DNA of 64,000 nucleotides, taken from positions 207,498-271,497 of the forward strand of contig CALTCK010000001.1 in assembly GCA_943842625.1 (NCBI GenBank), in the 5' to 3' direction. This stretch comes from an uncultured Flavobacteriaceae bacterium. GTDB lineage: Bacteria; Bacteroidota; Bacteroidia; Flavobacteriales; Flavobacteriaceae. Numbering within the stretch: the stretch's first letter is position 1; the number at the start of each line of letters is the position of its first letter. The translations under genes and the position numbers were made by a program. The notes under the pieces were generated by a model. It ran no database searches and was not told where the DNA came from. It was given only the letters and a program-made list of their open reading frames with translations. Of this stretch, positions 44,631 to 55,485 are shown one piece after another.

Positions 44631-45981
44631 AGTATTCATATTAATTAGTTTTTTCCTAATTACCACGACGAGCAAAGCACAGGAAAATAAGACCTATAAA
44701 TTTACTTTGGAGCAAGCCATTAATTTTGCCTTGGACAGTAATTATATGGCGATTAATGCTCGTAAAGATATTGCTAAAGCAATTAAAAAGAAATGGGAAA
44801 CAACAGCATCGGGGCTTCCCCAATTAAACGGGAATATCTCTTATCAAAACAATTTAAAACAACCTACTACCCTAATACCAGGAGAAATTACTGGGGGTGA
44901 TTCTGGAACGTTTATTCCAGTAATTTTTGGCACAAAAGAGAATGCAAATATTGGCGTATCACTTAGTCAATTAATTTTTGACGGCAGCTACTTGGTAGGT
45001 TTACAGGCCGCTAAAACATTTTTAAATTACTCTCAAAATGCAGATGAAAAAACGCAACTAGAAGTTAGATTAGGGGTAATTAATGCTTATGGGAGTGTTT
45101 TACTCTCTGAAGAATTAATTGATATCATAGACTTAAATATAAAAAATTTACAAAACAACTTAAACGAAACTACAGCATATTACAAGAATGGATTTGTAGA
45201 GGAAGAAAGTGTTGAACAATTAGAGATCACTCTGCTTGATTTAGAAACACAACTAAAAAATTCCAAAAGGATGTTTGTAATCGCTCAACAAATGTTCAAT
45301 TTAGCTTTGGGAATCGATGTTGAAAGCGATGTTATTATGTTAGATAATTTAGATTCATTAACCCAACAAAATATTCGCCTGGATTTTTTAGAAAAAAATA
45401 TAAATATAGAAGACAATATTGATTTTAAAATTGCGACCAATTATAAAGATCAACGGTTGTTAGAATTAAAATTAGAAAAATCCTACTCGATACCAAATTT
45501 AGCTGCATTTGTTAACTATGGAACTCAAGCTAACAGTAATTCGTTTACTTTTTTAAGTAATAATCAAAAGTGGTATCAATCATCTTTACTTGGAATTAAT
45601 ATGAATATTCCTATCGTAAGCAGCGGTATGCGAAGTGCTAGAACTCAACAAGCAAGAATTGCACTAGAGCAAGCTGAAACAAACCTAAAAGAAACTTACC
45701 AAAATATTTTATTAGAGATTAATACTGCAAAAAATAATTATCGATTTGCTATTGAGGTATATAACAATAACAAAAAGAATTTAAATTTATCGGAACGTGT
45801 AGAGAAGAAAAACCAAATCAAGTTTTTAGAGGGTCTTGCTACGAGTTTTGATTTACGTAATGCTCAAATCCAGCTATACAACGCTCAGCAATCTTATTTT
45901 GAATCTATGCTGAGAGTGATAACAACTAAAGCAGATTTAGAAACGGTATTAAACACACCACAATTAAAAGAAATCAACTAA
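44623..45981 (+). CDS. TolC family outer-membrane efflux protein
   Basis: 452 residues. Signal peptide ends TTSKAQ; two repeats follow with the typical NARKDIAKA start, a long helical part (LDLNIKNLQNNLNETTAYYKNG) and beta segments (ENANIGVSLSQLIFDGSY, SSLLGINMNIPIVSSGMRSA). It forms the outer-membrane and periplasmic tunnel of a tripartite pump with the adaptor and RND genes just downstream. Confidence 0.9.
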   Translation: MNKVFILISFFLITTTSKAQENKTYKFTLEQAINFALDSNYMAINARKDIAKAIKKKWETTASGLPQLNGNISYQNNLKQPTTLIPGEITGGDSGTFIPVIFGTKENANIGVSLSQLIFDGSYLVGLQAAKTFLNYSQNADEKTQLEVRLGVINAYGSVLLSEELIDIIDLNIKNLQNNLNETTAYYKNGFVEEESVEQLEITLLDLETQLKNSKRMFVIAQQMFNLALGIDVESDVIMLDNLDSLTQQNIRLDFLEKNINIEDNIDFKIATNYKDQRLLELKLEKSYSIPNLAAFVNYGTQANSNSFTFLSNNQKWYQSSLLGINMNIPIVSSGMRSARTQQARIALEQAETNLKETYQNILLEINTAKNNYRFAIEVYNNNKKNLNLSERVEKKNQIKFLEGLATSFDLRNAQIQLYNAQQSYFESMLRVITTKADLETVLNTPQLKEIN

Positions 45982-46000
45982 ACAGTATAAAAAAACCGTA

Positions 46001-47179
46001 ATGAAAAATATAATTCTATTAATCACATTTACACTACTCATCACCTCTTGTGGAAGAGATTCAAAATCAGTAGAATCTATCATTGAAAGTAATGATTTAA
46101 CAAAAATCAGAAAAAAAAGAGATGACTTAGCTGCCAAACAAAATGATTTAAATAACAACATTAAAATGATAGATGCTAAGATTAAAAGTTTAGATACTAT
46201 CAAAAAATATCCATTGGTAACTGCATTTAAAGTTAAACAAAAACGCTTTGATCATTATCTTGAACTTCAAGGTAGTGTTGCAACAAAACAAAATTTAATT
46301 CTGTACCCTGAATTTTCTGGCTTATTATTAAAAATTCTAGTATTTGAAGGTCAAAATGTATCGAAGGGTCAACTTCTGGCCTCTATTGATGATGGGGGAA
46401 TGTCGCAACAAATTGCTCAAATGAAAGTTCAACTAAGTTTGGCTAAAACAACCTTTGAAAGACAAAAGCGTTTGTGGGAACAAAAAATAGGAAGTGAGAT
46501 TGAATTTTTACAAGCAAAGGCAACCTATGAGGGACAGCAAAATGCTGTAAACCAAATGCAATCTCAGTTAGAGAAAACCTCAATTAGAGCCCCTTTTTCG
46601 GGTGTTATTGATGATATTATTACCGAGGAAGGGACCGTTGTTGGGGCAGGTATATCACCAGTTTTCCGACTAGTAAACCTTGAAAAAATGTATATTGAAG
46701 CAGAAGTTCCTGAAGGATACCTGAGTAATGTTACTTCAGGAAAAATGGTAGAAGTTTTCTTCCCAGTTTTAAATGAAAAATTAATTACAAAAGTGGATCA
46801 AGTAAGTAATTTTATTAATCCTGAAAATAGAACCTTCAAAATAAATATCAATATTCCTAACCAGGATAAACATATAAAGCCAAATCTTACAGCAAAAATT
46901 AAAATCAACGATTATTCTAGTAAGGAAGCTGTATTGATACCACAAAGTATAATATCAGAAAACTCGTTAGGAGAACAATACATCTTTTTAGCACAAGACA
47001 TTAATCCTGAAAATGAAGCAATTGCTAAAAAAATTATCATAAAAACAGGTAAAACGCAAGGAGATTTTGTAGAAATTCTAGAAGGGTTAGTTAGTAATGA
47101 TGTAATTGTAAATGAAGGAGCTCGAAACGTAAAAGATGGACAAGACGTGAAAATTCTAAATACAGAAACTAATGAGTAA
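46001..47179 (+). CDS. RND efflux periplasmic adaptor (HlyD/AcrA family) lipoprotein
   Basis: 392 residues. MKNIILLITFTLLITSC is a lipoprotein signal. Then a short coiled coil (SIIESNDLTKIRKKRDDLAA), the lipoyl half-motifs LILYPEFSGLLLKILVFEGQ and TSIRAPFSGVIDDIITEEGT around a helical hairpin, a beta-barrel and a membrane-proximal domain ending DVIVNEGARNVKDGQDVKIL. It links the RND pump to the TolC channel. It overlaps the pump gene by eight bases. Confidence 0.92.
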   Translation: MKNIILLITFTLLITSCGRDSKSVESIIESNDLTKIRKKRDDLAAKQNDLNNNIKMIDAKIKSLDTIKKYPLVTAFKVKQKRFDHYLELQGSVATKQNLILYPEFSGLLLKILVFEGQNVSKGQLLASIDDGGMSQQIAQMKVQLSLAKTTFERQKRLWEQKIGSEIEFLQAKATYEGQQNAVNQMQSQLEKTSIRAPFSGVIDDIITEEGTVVGAGISPVFRLVNLEKMYIEAEVPEGYLSNVTSGKMVEVFFPVLNEKLITKVDQVSNFINPENRTFKININIPNQDKHIKPNLTAKIKINDYSSKEAVLIPQSIISENSLGEQYIFLAQDINPENEAIAKKIIIKTGKTQGDFVEILEGLVSNDVIVNEGARNVKDGQDVKILNTETNE

Positions 47180-50100
47180 AAAGGAAAAAAACATTAATAA
47201 AGAATTTCGTTTATCCTCTTGGGCAATTACTAATAAGACCACCATTTATGTGATGATGGTTATTATTTTATTATCAGGAATTTCAGCCTATTTCAGTATG
47301 CCAAGAGAAAATTTTCCTGAAATTAAAGAAACTAAAATTTACATAAGTTCAATTTATCCAGGAAATACAGCAGAAGATGTCGAAAAGCTAATTACGACCC
47401 CTCTAGAAGATGTTTTAAAAACAGTTAGTAATGTTGTAGAAATCACCTCAACATCACAGGAAGATGTCTCTATGATTATTGTTGAATTTGATGAGGATAT
47501 AGAAGTTGAATTAGCAAAACAAAAAATAAAAGACGAAATAGAAACAGAAATATCTGGTGAAGACTGGCCCACTTTTAACGGTGCCAAAGTAGATCCAAAT
47601 GTTTTCGATTTAAGTATGTCTGAGGAGATGCCCATCTTAAATATAAATATTTCTGGAGATTATCCTGTAGAAAAACTTAAAGAGTATGCCGAATATCTTG
47701 AAGATGAAATAGAGAATTTATCTGAAATTAAGCAAGTAGATATTAGAGGTGCTCAAGAAAGAGAGGTAGAAGTTGCTGTAGATGTTTATAAAATGATGGC
47801 TGCAAAAGTTAGCTTTCAAGATGTTATTGGAGCTATAAATAACGAAAATGTTACCATATCTGCTGGAAACTTTATTGCAAGCGGGCAACGAAGAACAATT
47901 CGAGTACTAGGGGAAATTAATTCTCCAGCAGAGTTAGAAAACTTTGTGGTTAAATCTGACAATAGCAATCCTATTTATTTAAAAAACATAGCTACTATAA
48001 AATTTAAAGAAAAAGAAAGAACAACCTACGCAAGAGAGTTTGGTCGACGAGTTGTAATGCTTGATGTGAAAAAACGAGCTGGAAAAAATATGGTAGCAGC
48101 AGCAGATAAAATTAAAGTGATTATAGAAAAAGCAAAAGAAGAAGTATTCCCAAGTAATTTAAAACTTACTATTTCGAACGATCAATCTTCAAAAACAATT
48201 GGACAGGTTGATGATTTAGTTAACAATATACTATTTGGAATTATTTTAGTCGTGAGTGTATTGATGTTCTTTTTAGGTTTTAAAAATGCTTTATTTGTAG
48301 GCTTTGCAATTCCGATGTCGATGTTTATGTCTTTAATGATTCTAAACTATTTGGGCTTTACAATGAACACAATGATTCTTTTTGGCTTAATCATGGGGCT
48401 TGGTATGTTGGTAGATAATGGAATTGTGGTGGTCGAAAATGTATATCGTTTAATGGACGAAGAAGGAATGTCTCGAATTGAAGCTGCAAAACAAGGTATT
48501 AGCGAGATTGCTTTCCCTATCATTATATCTACAGCAACAACCGTTGCCGCTTTTATTCCCTTAGGTTTATGGCCGGGAGTTATGGGGGAGTTTATGATTT
48601 ATTTACCAATTACACTGTCGGTAGTATTAGGTTCGTCATTATTTGTTGCTATCTTTTTTAATTCTGTGATAGTATCTCAATTTATGAAAACTGAAGATAA
48701 AGAAATGCCTCTTAAAAGAATTATCATTTTATCAAGTGTTGTTTCAGGAATTGGCCTTATAATTTTTTTAATTGGAGGAGCATACAGAGGAATAGGTAGC
48801 GTAATGATTTTTACAGCTATTATGTTGTGGGCTTATAGATTTGGGCTAAGAAAATTAGCAAATCGTTTTCAAAACAAAACAATCCCGAAATGGGAACAGT
48901 TCTATGAAAAAATACTTCGAAGAGCTTTGAGTGGAGCAATGCCTTACATCCTAACTGTAGGAATAATAATTTTACTTTTTGTTGCTTTTGGAGGCTTTGG
49001 TTATTCCATTGGTTCGCAAAGGACTAAAGTAGAATTTTTTCCGGACAACACTCCGAATCAAATAATAGTTTACATTGAATACCCTCAAGGTACCGATATC
49101 GAAAAAACCAATCAAATAACAAAAGAAATTGAAAATCAGGTATATGATATATTAAATGATTCTGAGAACATGGACGGTGATTATAATTTTCTAGTTGAAA
49201 GTGTCGTTTCCCAAGTCGGAGAAGGAGCTGGCAATCCACAAACAGATGGTGGTTCAACAGCAGAAATGCCTCATAAAGCTAAAATTACTGCCTCGATGAC
49301 TGAATATAAGTATCGACAAGGAGCAGATAGTAAACTATTAAGAGAAAAAGTACAAAAGGCTTTGGTAGGAATATATCCAGGTATTTTAATATCCGTTGAA
49401 AAAGATGAAAATGGTCCCCCGGCGGGGCCCCCTATAAATATAGAAATCGAAGGGCCTGATTATGCTGAATTAATTTTGGTTGCTGAACGAATGAGAAATT
49501 TTATTAACTCGAAAAATATTGCAGGAATTGATGAACTAAAAATTGATGTAAATAAATCTAAACCCACTATGCAGGTAGAGATTGATCGACAAAAAGCAGG
49601 AGAATTAGGTGTTAGCACTGGACAAGTTGGTCAGCTTTTACGAAATTCAATTTTTGGATCTAAAGCAGGTATTTACAAAGAAGATGGCGAGGATTACGAC
49701 ATCTATGTGCGTTTTAATAAGGAGGACAGGTACAATACCAACGCTCTTTTTGATCAAAAAATAATATTTAGAGATCAAGCAACAGGAAAAATTAAAGAAA
49801 TACCGGTCTCAGTAATCGCTAAACAAAAAAACAGCTCTGGGTTTAGTGCCATAAAACACAAAGGCACAAAACGTGTTGTTACAGTTTATTCTGCACTAGC
49901 TCCAGGATACACGGATGCTGGAGTTATTGTGTCTAATATCCAAAGTGAAATGAAAAATTTTACTGAATTACCAAATAAAATTAAAATAGATTATACCGGA
50001 CAAATTGAGGAGCAAAATAAACAAATGGCGTTTTTGTTAGGGGCTTTTTTCACTGGGCTTGGGTTAATATTTTTGATTTTAATTTTCCAATTTAACTCAG

Positions 50101-50655
50101 TATCAAAACCTACTATAATAATGCTTGCAATATTTTTAAGTTTAATCGGGGTATTTGGTGGAATTGTGATTACCGGAAGCGCTTTTGTGATCATGATGAC
50201 GATGATGGGAATTATTTCACTCGCAGGAATTGTTGTTAATAATGGTGTTGTATTACTTGACTACACGCAATTATTAATTGATCGAAAAATGATCTCAATG
50301 GGAATGAATGATAAGGATTTATTGAAGACAGAGAGTCATTAAGGAGTCAATCATAGAAGGGGGAAGAGCAAGATTACGTCCTGTACTATTGACTGCAATA
50401 ACGACTATACTAGGATTAATACCTCTAGCAATAGGCTTGAACATAAACTTCTTTACCTTGTTTACCGACTTTAATCCAAATATCTATTTTGGGGGCGATA
50501 ATGTAATATTTTGGGGACCTTTAGCTTGGACTGTAATTTATGGTCTTGTCATAGCTACATTTTTAACCTTAATTATTGTACCCGTTTTATTTTTTATTAC
50601 CCATAAAATAAAATTAAAAACTCGATCTTTAATAGGATCAACAAATAATATTTAA
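47172..50655 (+). CDS. RND (AcrB/MexB type) efflux permease, frameshifted near 50333
   Basis: Frame one (47172-50342) holds most of the pump: TTIYVMMVIILLSGISAYFS, the first periplasmic porter, GLIMGLGMLVDNGIVVVENV (proton-relay aspartates), the second porter, and segments to VVNNGVVLLDYTQLLIDRK. The second frame (to 50655) continues with SIIEGGRARLRPVLLTAITT and the last helices. Removing one base at about 50331-50335 joins them as LLKTEVIKESIIEGG and gives about 1160 residues, normal for flavobacterial members. Extra base is probably a sequencing error. Drug or metabolite export is inferred from the family; substrate unknown. Confidence 0.9.
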
Positions 50656-50725
50656 GACTATTTGCGATGGGTTAAAATTTATAATGATAATTATATCCTT
50701 TTAAATATCAATGTAATAATTTTTT

Positions 50726-50750
50726 AAAAAGAGTATAATATGCTCTTTTA
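50726..50750 (+). terminator. Likely terminator of the efflux operon
   Basis: AAAAAGAGTA and TGCTCTTTTA can pair as AAAAGAG/CTCTTTT with an inner wobble pair, followed by T residues, 71 bases after the RND stop. The stem is AT-rich, so confidence is moderate. Confidence 0.45.
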
Positions 50751-50756
50751 TCTTAC

Positions 50757-50764
50757 TAAATTTG
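50757..50764 (+). promoter_or_regulatory. -7 promoter box for aspS
   Basis: TAAATTTG matches TAnnTTTG and is 49 bases before the aspS ATG. No clear -33 box. A short hairpin (GTTAC/GTAAC, 50777-50792) follows in the leader. Confidence 0.45.
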
Positions 50765-50813
50765 CAATTCTGTAATGTTACCCTTAAGTAACGTTACGTA
50801 ATAAAAAAATAAA

Positions 50814-52564
50814 ATGTTTAGAAGTCATACTTGCGGTGAATTAAGAGAAAGTCACATAAATGAATCGATAACCTTAGCTGGTTGGGTTCAAAAATCCAGA
50901 GATAAAGGATTTATGATTTGGATTGATTTGAGAGATCGATATGGAATTACACAACTTATTTTTGACGAAGAGCGTACCTCTAAAAAACTTATAGAAAAAG
51001 CTAAGATTATTGGGAAGAGAATTTGTGATCCAAGTTCATGGAACTGTCATTGAAAGAGCTTCTAAAAATCCAACTATTCCAACTGGTAATATCGAAATTT
51101 TAGTTTCAGATTTTTCTATTTTAAACGAATCCTTAACACCCCCTTTTACAATTGAGGATGAAACTGATGGAGGTGACGATATAAGAATGAAATATCGATA
51201 TTTAGATATAAGAAGAAATCCTGTTCGTGAAAACCTAGTATTTCGTCATCAGGTAACTATGGCTGTTAGAAATTATCTATCAAATAAAGAATTTGTTGAA
51301 ATAGAAACTCCTTATTTAATAAAATCAACACCCGAGGGAGCAAGAGATTTTATAGTTCCTTCAAGAATGAATGAAGGTCAATTTTACGCCTTACCACAAT
51401 CACCTCAGACCTTTAAACAATTGTTAATGGTTGGAGGTATGGATAAATATTTTCAAATTGTAAAATGTTTTAGAGACGAAGATTTAAGAGCTGACAGACA
51501 ACCTGAATTTACACAAATAGACTGTGAAATGGCATTTGTTGAGCAAGAAGATATTTTATTAACTTTCGAGGGGTTGACACGCCATTTAATAAAAAAAATT
51601 AAAGGAATCGAGATTAGTAACTTTCCAAGAATGACTTATGATAGTGCAATGAAATTGTACGGGAATGACAAACCTGATATTCGTTTTGGAATGGAATTCG
51701 GAGAGTTGAATGAGTTTGCAAAGCATAAAGATTTTGCAGTTTTTAACAATTCCGAATTAGTTGTTGGAATTGCTATCCCTGGCGGGAATAATTATTCTCG
51801 AAAAGATATAGACAAACTAATCAACTGGGTCAAACGTCCTCAGATAGGTGCCTCAGGAATGGTTTATTGTAAATGTAATGAGGATGGAACTTACAAATCT
51901 TCTGTAGATAAGTTTTATACTCAAGAAGATCTTTCGAATTGGGCAGAAGCTACAGGCGCTAAAGCAGGTGATTTAATTTGTATTCTTTCCGGCGAAACCA
52001 ATAAAGTACGAGCGCAATTAAGTGCTTTAAGAATGGAAATGGGGGAGCGTTTAGGTTTAAGAAAAAATGACGAATTTGCCCCTTTATGGGTAGTAGATTT
52101 TCCTTTGTTAGAATGGGACGAAGAGACTGAAAGATTTCATGCGATGCACCATCCTTTTACTTCACCAAAACCTGAACAAATTGAGCTGTTAAAAACAGCT
52201 CCAGGATCGGTTAAAGCTAATGCGTATGATTTAGTTTTAAATGGAAATGAAATTGGAGGAGGTTCTATACGGATTCACGATAAAGAAACACAAGCTATGA
52301 TGTTTGAATATCTTGGTTTTACTCCCGAAGAGGCAAAAGCTCAATTTGGCTTTTTAATGGATGCCTTCCAATACGGAGCTCCACCTCACGGCGGTATAGC
52401 ATTTGGATTGGATAGATTGGTTTCGATACTTGGAGGTCAAGAAACCATAAGAGATTTTATTGCGTTTCCAAAGAATAATTCAGGAAGAGATGTTATGATT
52501 AATGCTCCTTCATATATAGATGATCAGCAATTAAAAGATTTGAATTTAAGATTGAACGTAATAA
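50814..52564 (+). CDS. aspS: Aspartyl-tRNA synthetase, with two one-base insertions
   Basis: The first frame (50814-51053) has the anticodon-binding part: [20 protein letters not shown] and [20 protein letters not shown]. The second frame (to 52632 as read) has the class II core: [20 protein letters not shown], the GAD insertion and [20 protein letters not shown]. Reading GG for GGG at 51012-51014 joins them as [13 protein letters not shown]. The end also looks wrong: [14 protein letters not shown] runs 68 bases into the next gene, and dropping one A at 52560-52561 gives LNLRLNV, a TAA at 52562-52564 and then directly the next ATG. Corrected length about 582 residues is the family norm. Essential gene. 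Confidence 0.93.
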
Positions 52565-52810
52565 ATGAAATATTTGATAAAATTTCTGTTAATTATTTCT
52601 TTTATTGGGCTTTGCCTTGGATTTTATGTTAAGCTTGAAAATAATGTGAGTGGTGATTACTTAATTGGAGTATCATTGATGTTACTGATGTTTATTGTAA
52701 TGCCTTTATTCATTTATAATCGGTGGAAAAATAAAGATATAAAAGATTATATGTTAACAGAAGAAAGTATAAAAAAAATGAGAGCGTTTAATAATTCTAA
52801 GGATAATTGA
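52565..52810 (+). CDS. Small membrane protein of unknown function
   Basis: 81 residues with two membrane segments ([39 protein letters not shown]) and a charged C-terminal tail. No family recognised. Its ATG directly follows the corrected aspS stop, so it is the second gene of that transcript. Confidence 0.55.
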   Translation: MKYLIKFLLIISFIGLCLGFYVKLENNVSGDYLIGVSLMLLMFIVMPLFIYNRWKNKDIKDYMLTEESIKKMRAFNNSKDN

Positions 52811-52866
52811 AATGCTGAAGAAAATTTTAATCACAAGTTTTTAGCACAATTATTTAATAAATCTAC

Positions 52867-52874
52867 TATATTTG
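52867..52874 (+). promoter_or_regulatory. -7 promoter box for the cold-shock gene
   Basis: TATATTTG is an exact TAnnTTTG box 28 bases before the ATG at 52903. The upstream -33 match is weak (TTAG), so support is partial. Confidence 0.5.
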
Positions 52875-52902
52875 CTCATTATTAATTTTTTTTTAAATAA
52901 AA

Positions 52903-53100
52903 ATGGAAGGTACAGTAAAGTTTTTTAACGAATCAAAAGGTTTCGGATTTATAACAAATGATGACACAGGTAAAGACATCTTTGTTCACGTAACCGGTCT
53001 TAATGGCGAAGCATTAAACGAAGGAGACAAGGTAGAATACGTAGAAGAAGAAGGTCGAAAAGGAATGGTTGCAGGTCAAGTTCGCGTAATTCACGACTAA
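52903..53100 (+). CDS. Cold-shock domain protein
   Basis: 65 residues, a single CSD: GTVKFFNESKGFGFITND holds the KGFGFI RNP1 motif and DIFVHVTGLNG the RNP2 FVH motif. Binds single-stranded nucleic acids as an RNA chaperone. Length fits CspA-like proteins of Bacteroidota, which are shorter at the end than in E. coli. It has its own promoter and a strong terminator that also serves the facing tadA gene. Confidence 0.93.
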   Translation: MEGTVKFFNESKGFGFITNDDTGKDIFVHVTGLNGEALNEGDKVEYVEEEGRKGMVAGQVRVIHD

Positions 53101-53123
53101 GAAATAGAAGCCACGATTTTATA

Positions 53124-53158
53124 AAAACTCATTTGCTTTAGCAAATGAGTTTTTTTTT
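53124..53158. terminator. Bidirectional terminator between csp and tadA
   Basis: AAAACTCATTTGC (53124-53136) pairs with GCAAATGAGTTTT (53141-53153) around TTTA, with T residues after it on the plus strand and A residues (T on the minus strand) before it. It stops the csp message and, from the other side, that of tadA whose stop is at 53157. Confidence 0.85.
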
Positions 53159-53606
53159 AGTTCAAATTTCGTTTCTCAATAAAAAATCTTTTAATAATGT
53201 TAGATGACTCTTTTTCTAGAATACCTCCTATTATTTTTGTTTTAGGATGCAGCTTTGTCTTTAAATTAATACAACCTCTATCCTTATCTTTTGCACCATA
53301 AACTATCTTTGAAATTTGGCTCCAAAATAAGGCTCCTCCACACATTTGACAAGGCTCTAAAGTCACATATAAAGTACAATTTAAAAGATACTTACCTCCC
53401 AAAAAATTTGCAGCAGCTGTTATAGCCAGCATTTCTGCATGTGCAGTCACATCATTTAATGTTTGAGTTAAATTATGCCCTCTGGCGATAATCTGATTTT
53501 CACAAACAATTACAGCACCAATAGGAACTTCACCTTTACTTAATGCTTCGTTCGCCTCAACTAAGGCTTGTTTCATAAAATAACTATCACTATGAGGTTC
53601 TATCAA
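53157..53606 (-). CDS. tadA: tRNA adenosine(34) deaminase / nucleoside deaminase
   Basis: 149 residues, TTG start with AAGGAA about five bases upstream; the extra residues before MKQALVEA are conserved in relatives, so I keep the TTG. TAHAEMLAI supplies the zinc His and proton-shuttling Glu, and TLEPCQMCGGAL the two zinc cysteines. TadA converts A34 to inosine in tRNA-Arg(ACG); some flavobacterial paralogues are guanine deaminases, which I cannot exclude. Confidence 0.85.
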   Translation of the reverse strand: MIEPHSDSYFMKQALVEANEALSKGEVPIGAVIVCENQIIARGHNLTQTLNDVTAHAEMLAITAAANFLGGKYLLNCTLYVTLEPCQMCGGALFWSQISKIVYGAKDKDRGCINLKTKLHPKTKIIGGILEKESSNIIKRFFIEKRNLN

Positions 53607-53662
53607 GGGATTCCTTTTTTTGTAAATTCAAAAATACAACATCAAATCTGTATCTTTACAAA

Positions 53663-55435
53663 ATGCAGAAGTCAATTTTAAATAACATTCTATACCCTGA
53701 AGATCTTCGTAAAGTTTCACTGGAACAATTACCGGAACTAGCAGCAGAAATTAGAAAAAAAATAATTGATCTTGTGGCTGCCAAGGAAGGACATTTGGGG
53801 GCCAGTCTGGGAGTTATTGAACTAACGATAGCTTTACATTATGTTTTTAACACTCCAGAGGATATTATCGTGTGGGATGTTGGACATCAAGCTTACGGTC
53901 ATAAAATACTAACGGGCAGAAAGAATAAATTTCATACCAATAGACAATTTAATGGAATTAGCGGTTTTCCAAAAATGTCTGAAAGTATATATGATGCCTT
54001 TGGAACAGGTCATAGTAGTACTTCTATATCTGCAGTATTAGGGATGGCCGTTTCTTCTCAACTCGCCAAAAATTTTAAAAGACAACATGTCGCAATTATT
54101 GGTGATGCATCTGTTGCGAGCGGAATGGCGTTTGAGGCTTTAAATCATGCCGGAGTAACAAATACTAACTTATTAGTAATTTTAAATGATAACGCGATAG
54201 GAATCGATCCAAGTGTAGGTGCATTAAAAAAATATTTACTAAAAGTAACTCTAGATCAAACTCCTAATACCGATAATATTTTCGAAGCTTTAAACTTTAA
54301 CTACTCCGGTCCTATTGATGGACACAATTTAAATGATTTAGTTGACGAATTTAATCGATTAAAAAAAATCAATGGCCCAAAATTGTTACATATAATTACA
54401 AAAAAAGGAAAAGGCCTGAAACAGGCAGAAGAAAATCAAGTACTCTACCATGCGCCTGGAAAATTTAATGCTGCTACAGGAGAGATTCAATATAAGAATG
54501 AGAAAGATATACCGCCAAAGTTTCAGGATGTTTTTGGTAAAACATTGGTTGAATTGGCAACAATAAATAAAAAAATAATTGGAATAACTCCCGCAATGCC
54601 CACTGGAAGTTCATTGAAATACATGATGGAAATATTTCCTAAAAGAGCGTTTGATGTTGGAATAGCTGAACAACATGCAGTCACTTTTTCAGCTGGAATG
54701 GCCACACAAGGAAATATTGTATTTTGTAATATTTATTCAACTTTTTTACAAAGAGCTTACGATCAACTAATTCACGATGTTTGCCTACAAAACCTACCGG
54801 TCATTTTTTGCTTGGATCGAGCTGGTTTGGTTGGTGAAGATGGCGCAACACATCACGGTATTTTTGATATGAGTTATTTACGATGCATACCAAATTTAAT
54901 CATTTTTGCTCCTAGAAACGAGGTAGAACTTCGAAATATTATGTATACTGCTCAATTAGGTTTAAAAAAGCCAATAGCAATTAGATACCCCAGAGGAAGA
55001 GGAAAAATTATTTCTTGGAGAAAACCATTTTCAAAAATTGAAATTGGAAAAGGATTGCAACTGAAAAAAGGAAATAACATTGCTGTTTTAACTATTGGCA
55101 GCGTCTCAAACAATGTTATTGACGGGATAACTAAATGTCAAGACCCCAAAGAAGTCTCTTGTTATGATATGCGTTTTATCAAACCCATTGATGAAGTATT
55201 ATTGCATCGTATATTTAAAAAATATAATACCATAATCACTGTAGAGGACGGGATTGCAATGGGTGGTTTTGGGAGCGCAGTCAATGAGTTTTATATCAAA
55301 AATAATTACAAAAAAACGTTAAAAAATATTGGCATTTCTGATGAATTTCCAGATCAAGGATCTATTGATCAATTACAAGATATCGTTGGTATTTCCGCAA
55401 ATAAAATAACCCAATTGTTAAACTCTTACCTATAA
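53663..55435 (+). CDS. dxs: 1-deoxy-D-xylulose-5-phosphate synthase
   Basis: 590 residues, the short form usual in Bacteroidota. AAKEGHLGASLGVIELTIAL, VWDVGHQAYGHKILTGRK, IGDASVASGMAFEALNHAG and ILNDNAIGIDPSVGALKKYL form the thiamine diphosphate half; VGIAEQHAVTFSAGMATQGN carries the catalytic glutamate; DRAGLVGEDGATHHGIFDMS follows. First enzyme of the MEP isoprenoid route, feeding the polyprenyl synthase at 42890. The TATCTTTA box at 53651-53658 lies so close to the ATG that the message may be leaderless. Confidence 0.95.
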   Translation: MQKSILNNILYPEDLRKVSLEQLPELAAEIRKKIIDLVAAKEGHLGASLGVIELTIALHYVFNTPEDIIVWDVGHQAYGHKILTGRKNKFHTNRQFNGISGFPKMSESIYDAFGTGHSSTSISAVLGMAVSSQLAKNFKRQHVAIIGDASVASGMAFEALNHAGVTNTNLLVILNDNAIGIDPSVGALKKYLLKVTLDQTPNTDNIFEALNFNYSGPIDGHNLNDLVDEFNRLKKINGPKLLHIITKKGKGLKQAEENQVLYHAPGKFNAATGEIQYKNEKDIPPKFQDVFGKTLVELATINKKIIGITPAMPTGSSLKYMMEIFPKRAFDVGIAEQHAVTFSAGMATQGNIVFCNIYSTFLQRAYDQLIHDVCLQNLPVIFCLDRAGLVGEDGATHHGIFDMSYLRCIPNLIIFAPRNEVELRNIMYTAQLGLKKPIAIRYPRGRGKIISWRKPFSKIEIGKGLQLKKGNNIAVLTIGSVSNNVIDGITKCQDPKEVSCYDMRFIKPIDEVLLHRIFKKYNTIITVEDGIAMGGFGSAVNEFYIKNNYKKTLKNIGISDEFPDQGSIDQLQDIVGISANKITQLLNSYL

Positions 55436-55465
55436 AAAAAGCTGTCATGAAAGACAGCTTTTTTT
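55434..55465 (+). terminator. Rho-independent terminator after dxs
   Basis: AAAAAAAGCTGTC pairs with GACAGCTTTTTTT around ATGAAA, directly at the dxs stop. It is nearly symmetrical and may also serve the broken metallopeptidase gene from the other strand, whose stop is at 55486. Confidence 0.85.
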
Positions 55466-55485
55466 AAATACTTATTTAAAACGTA

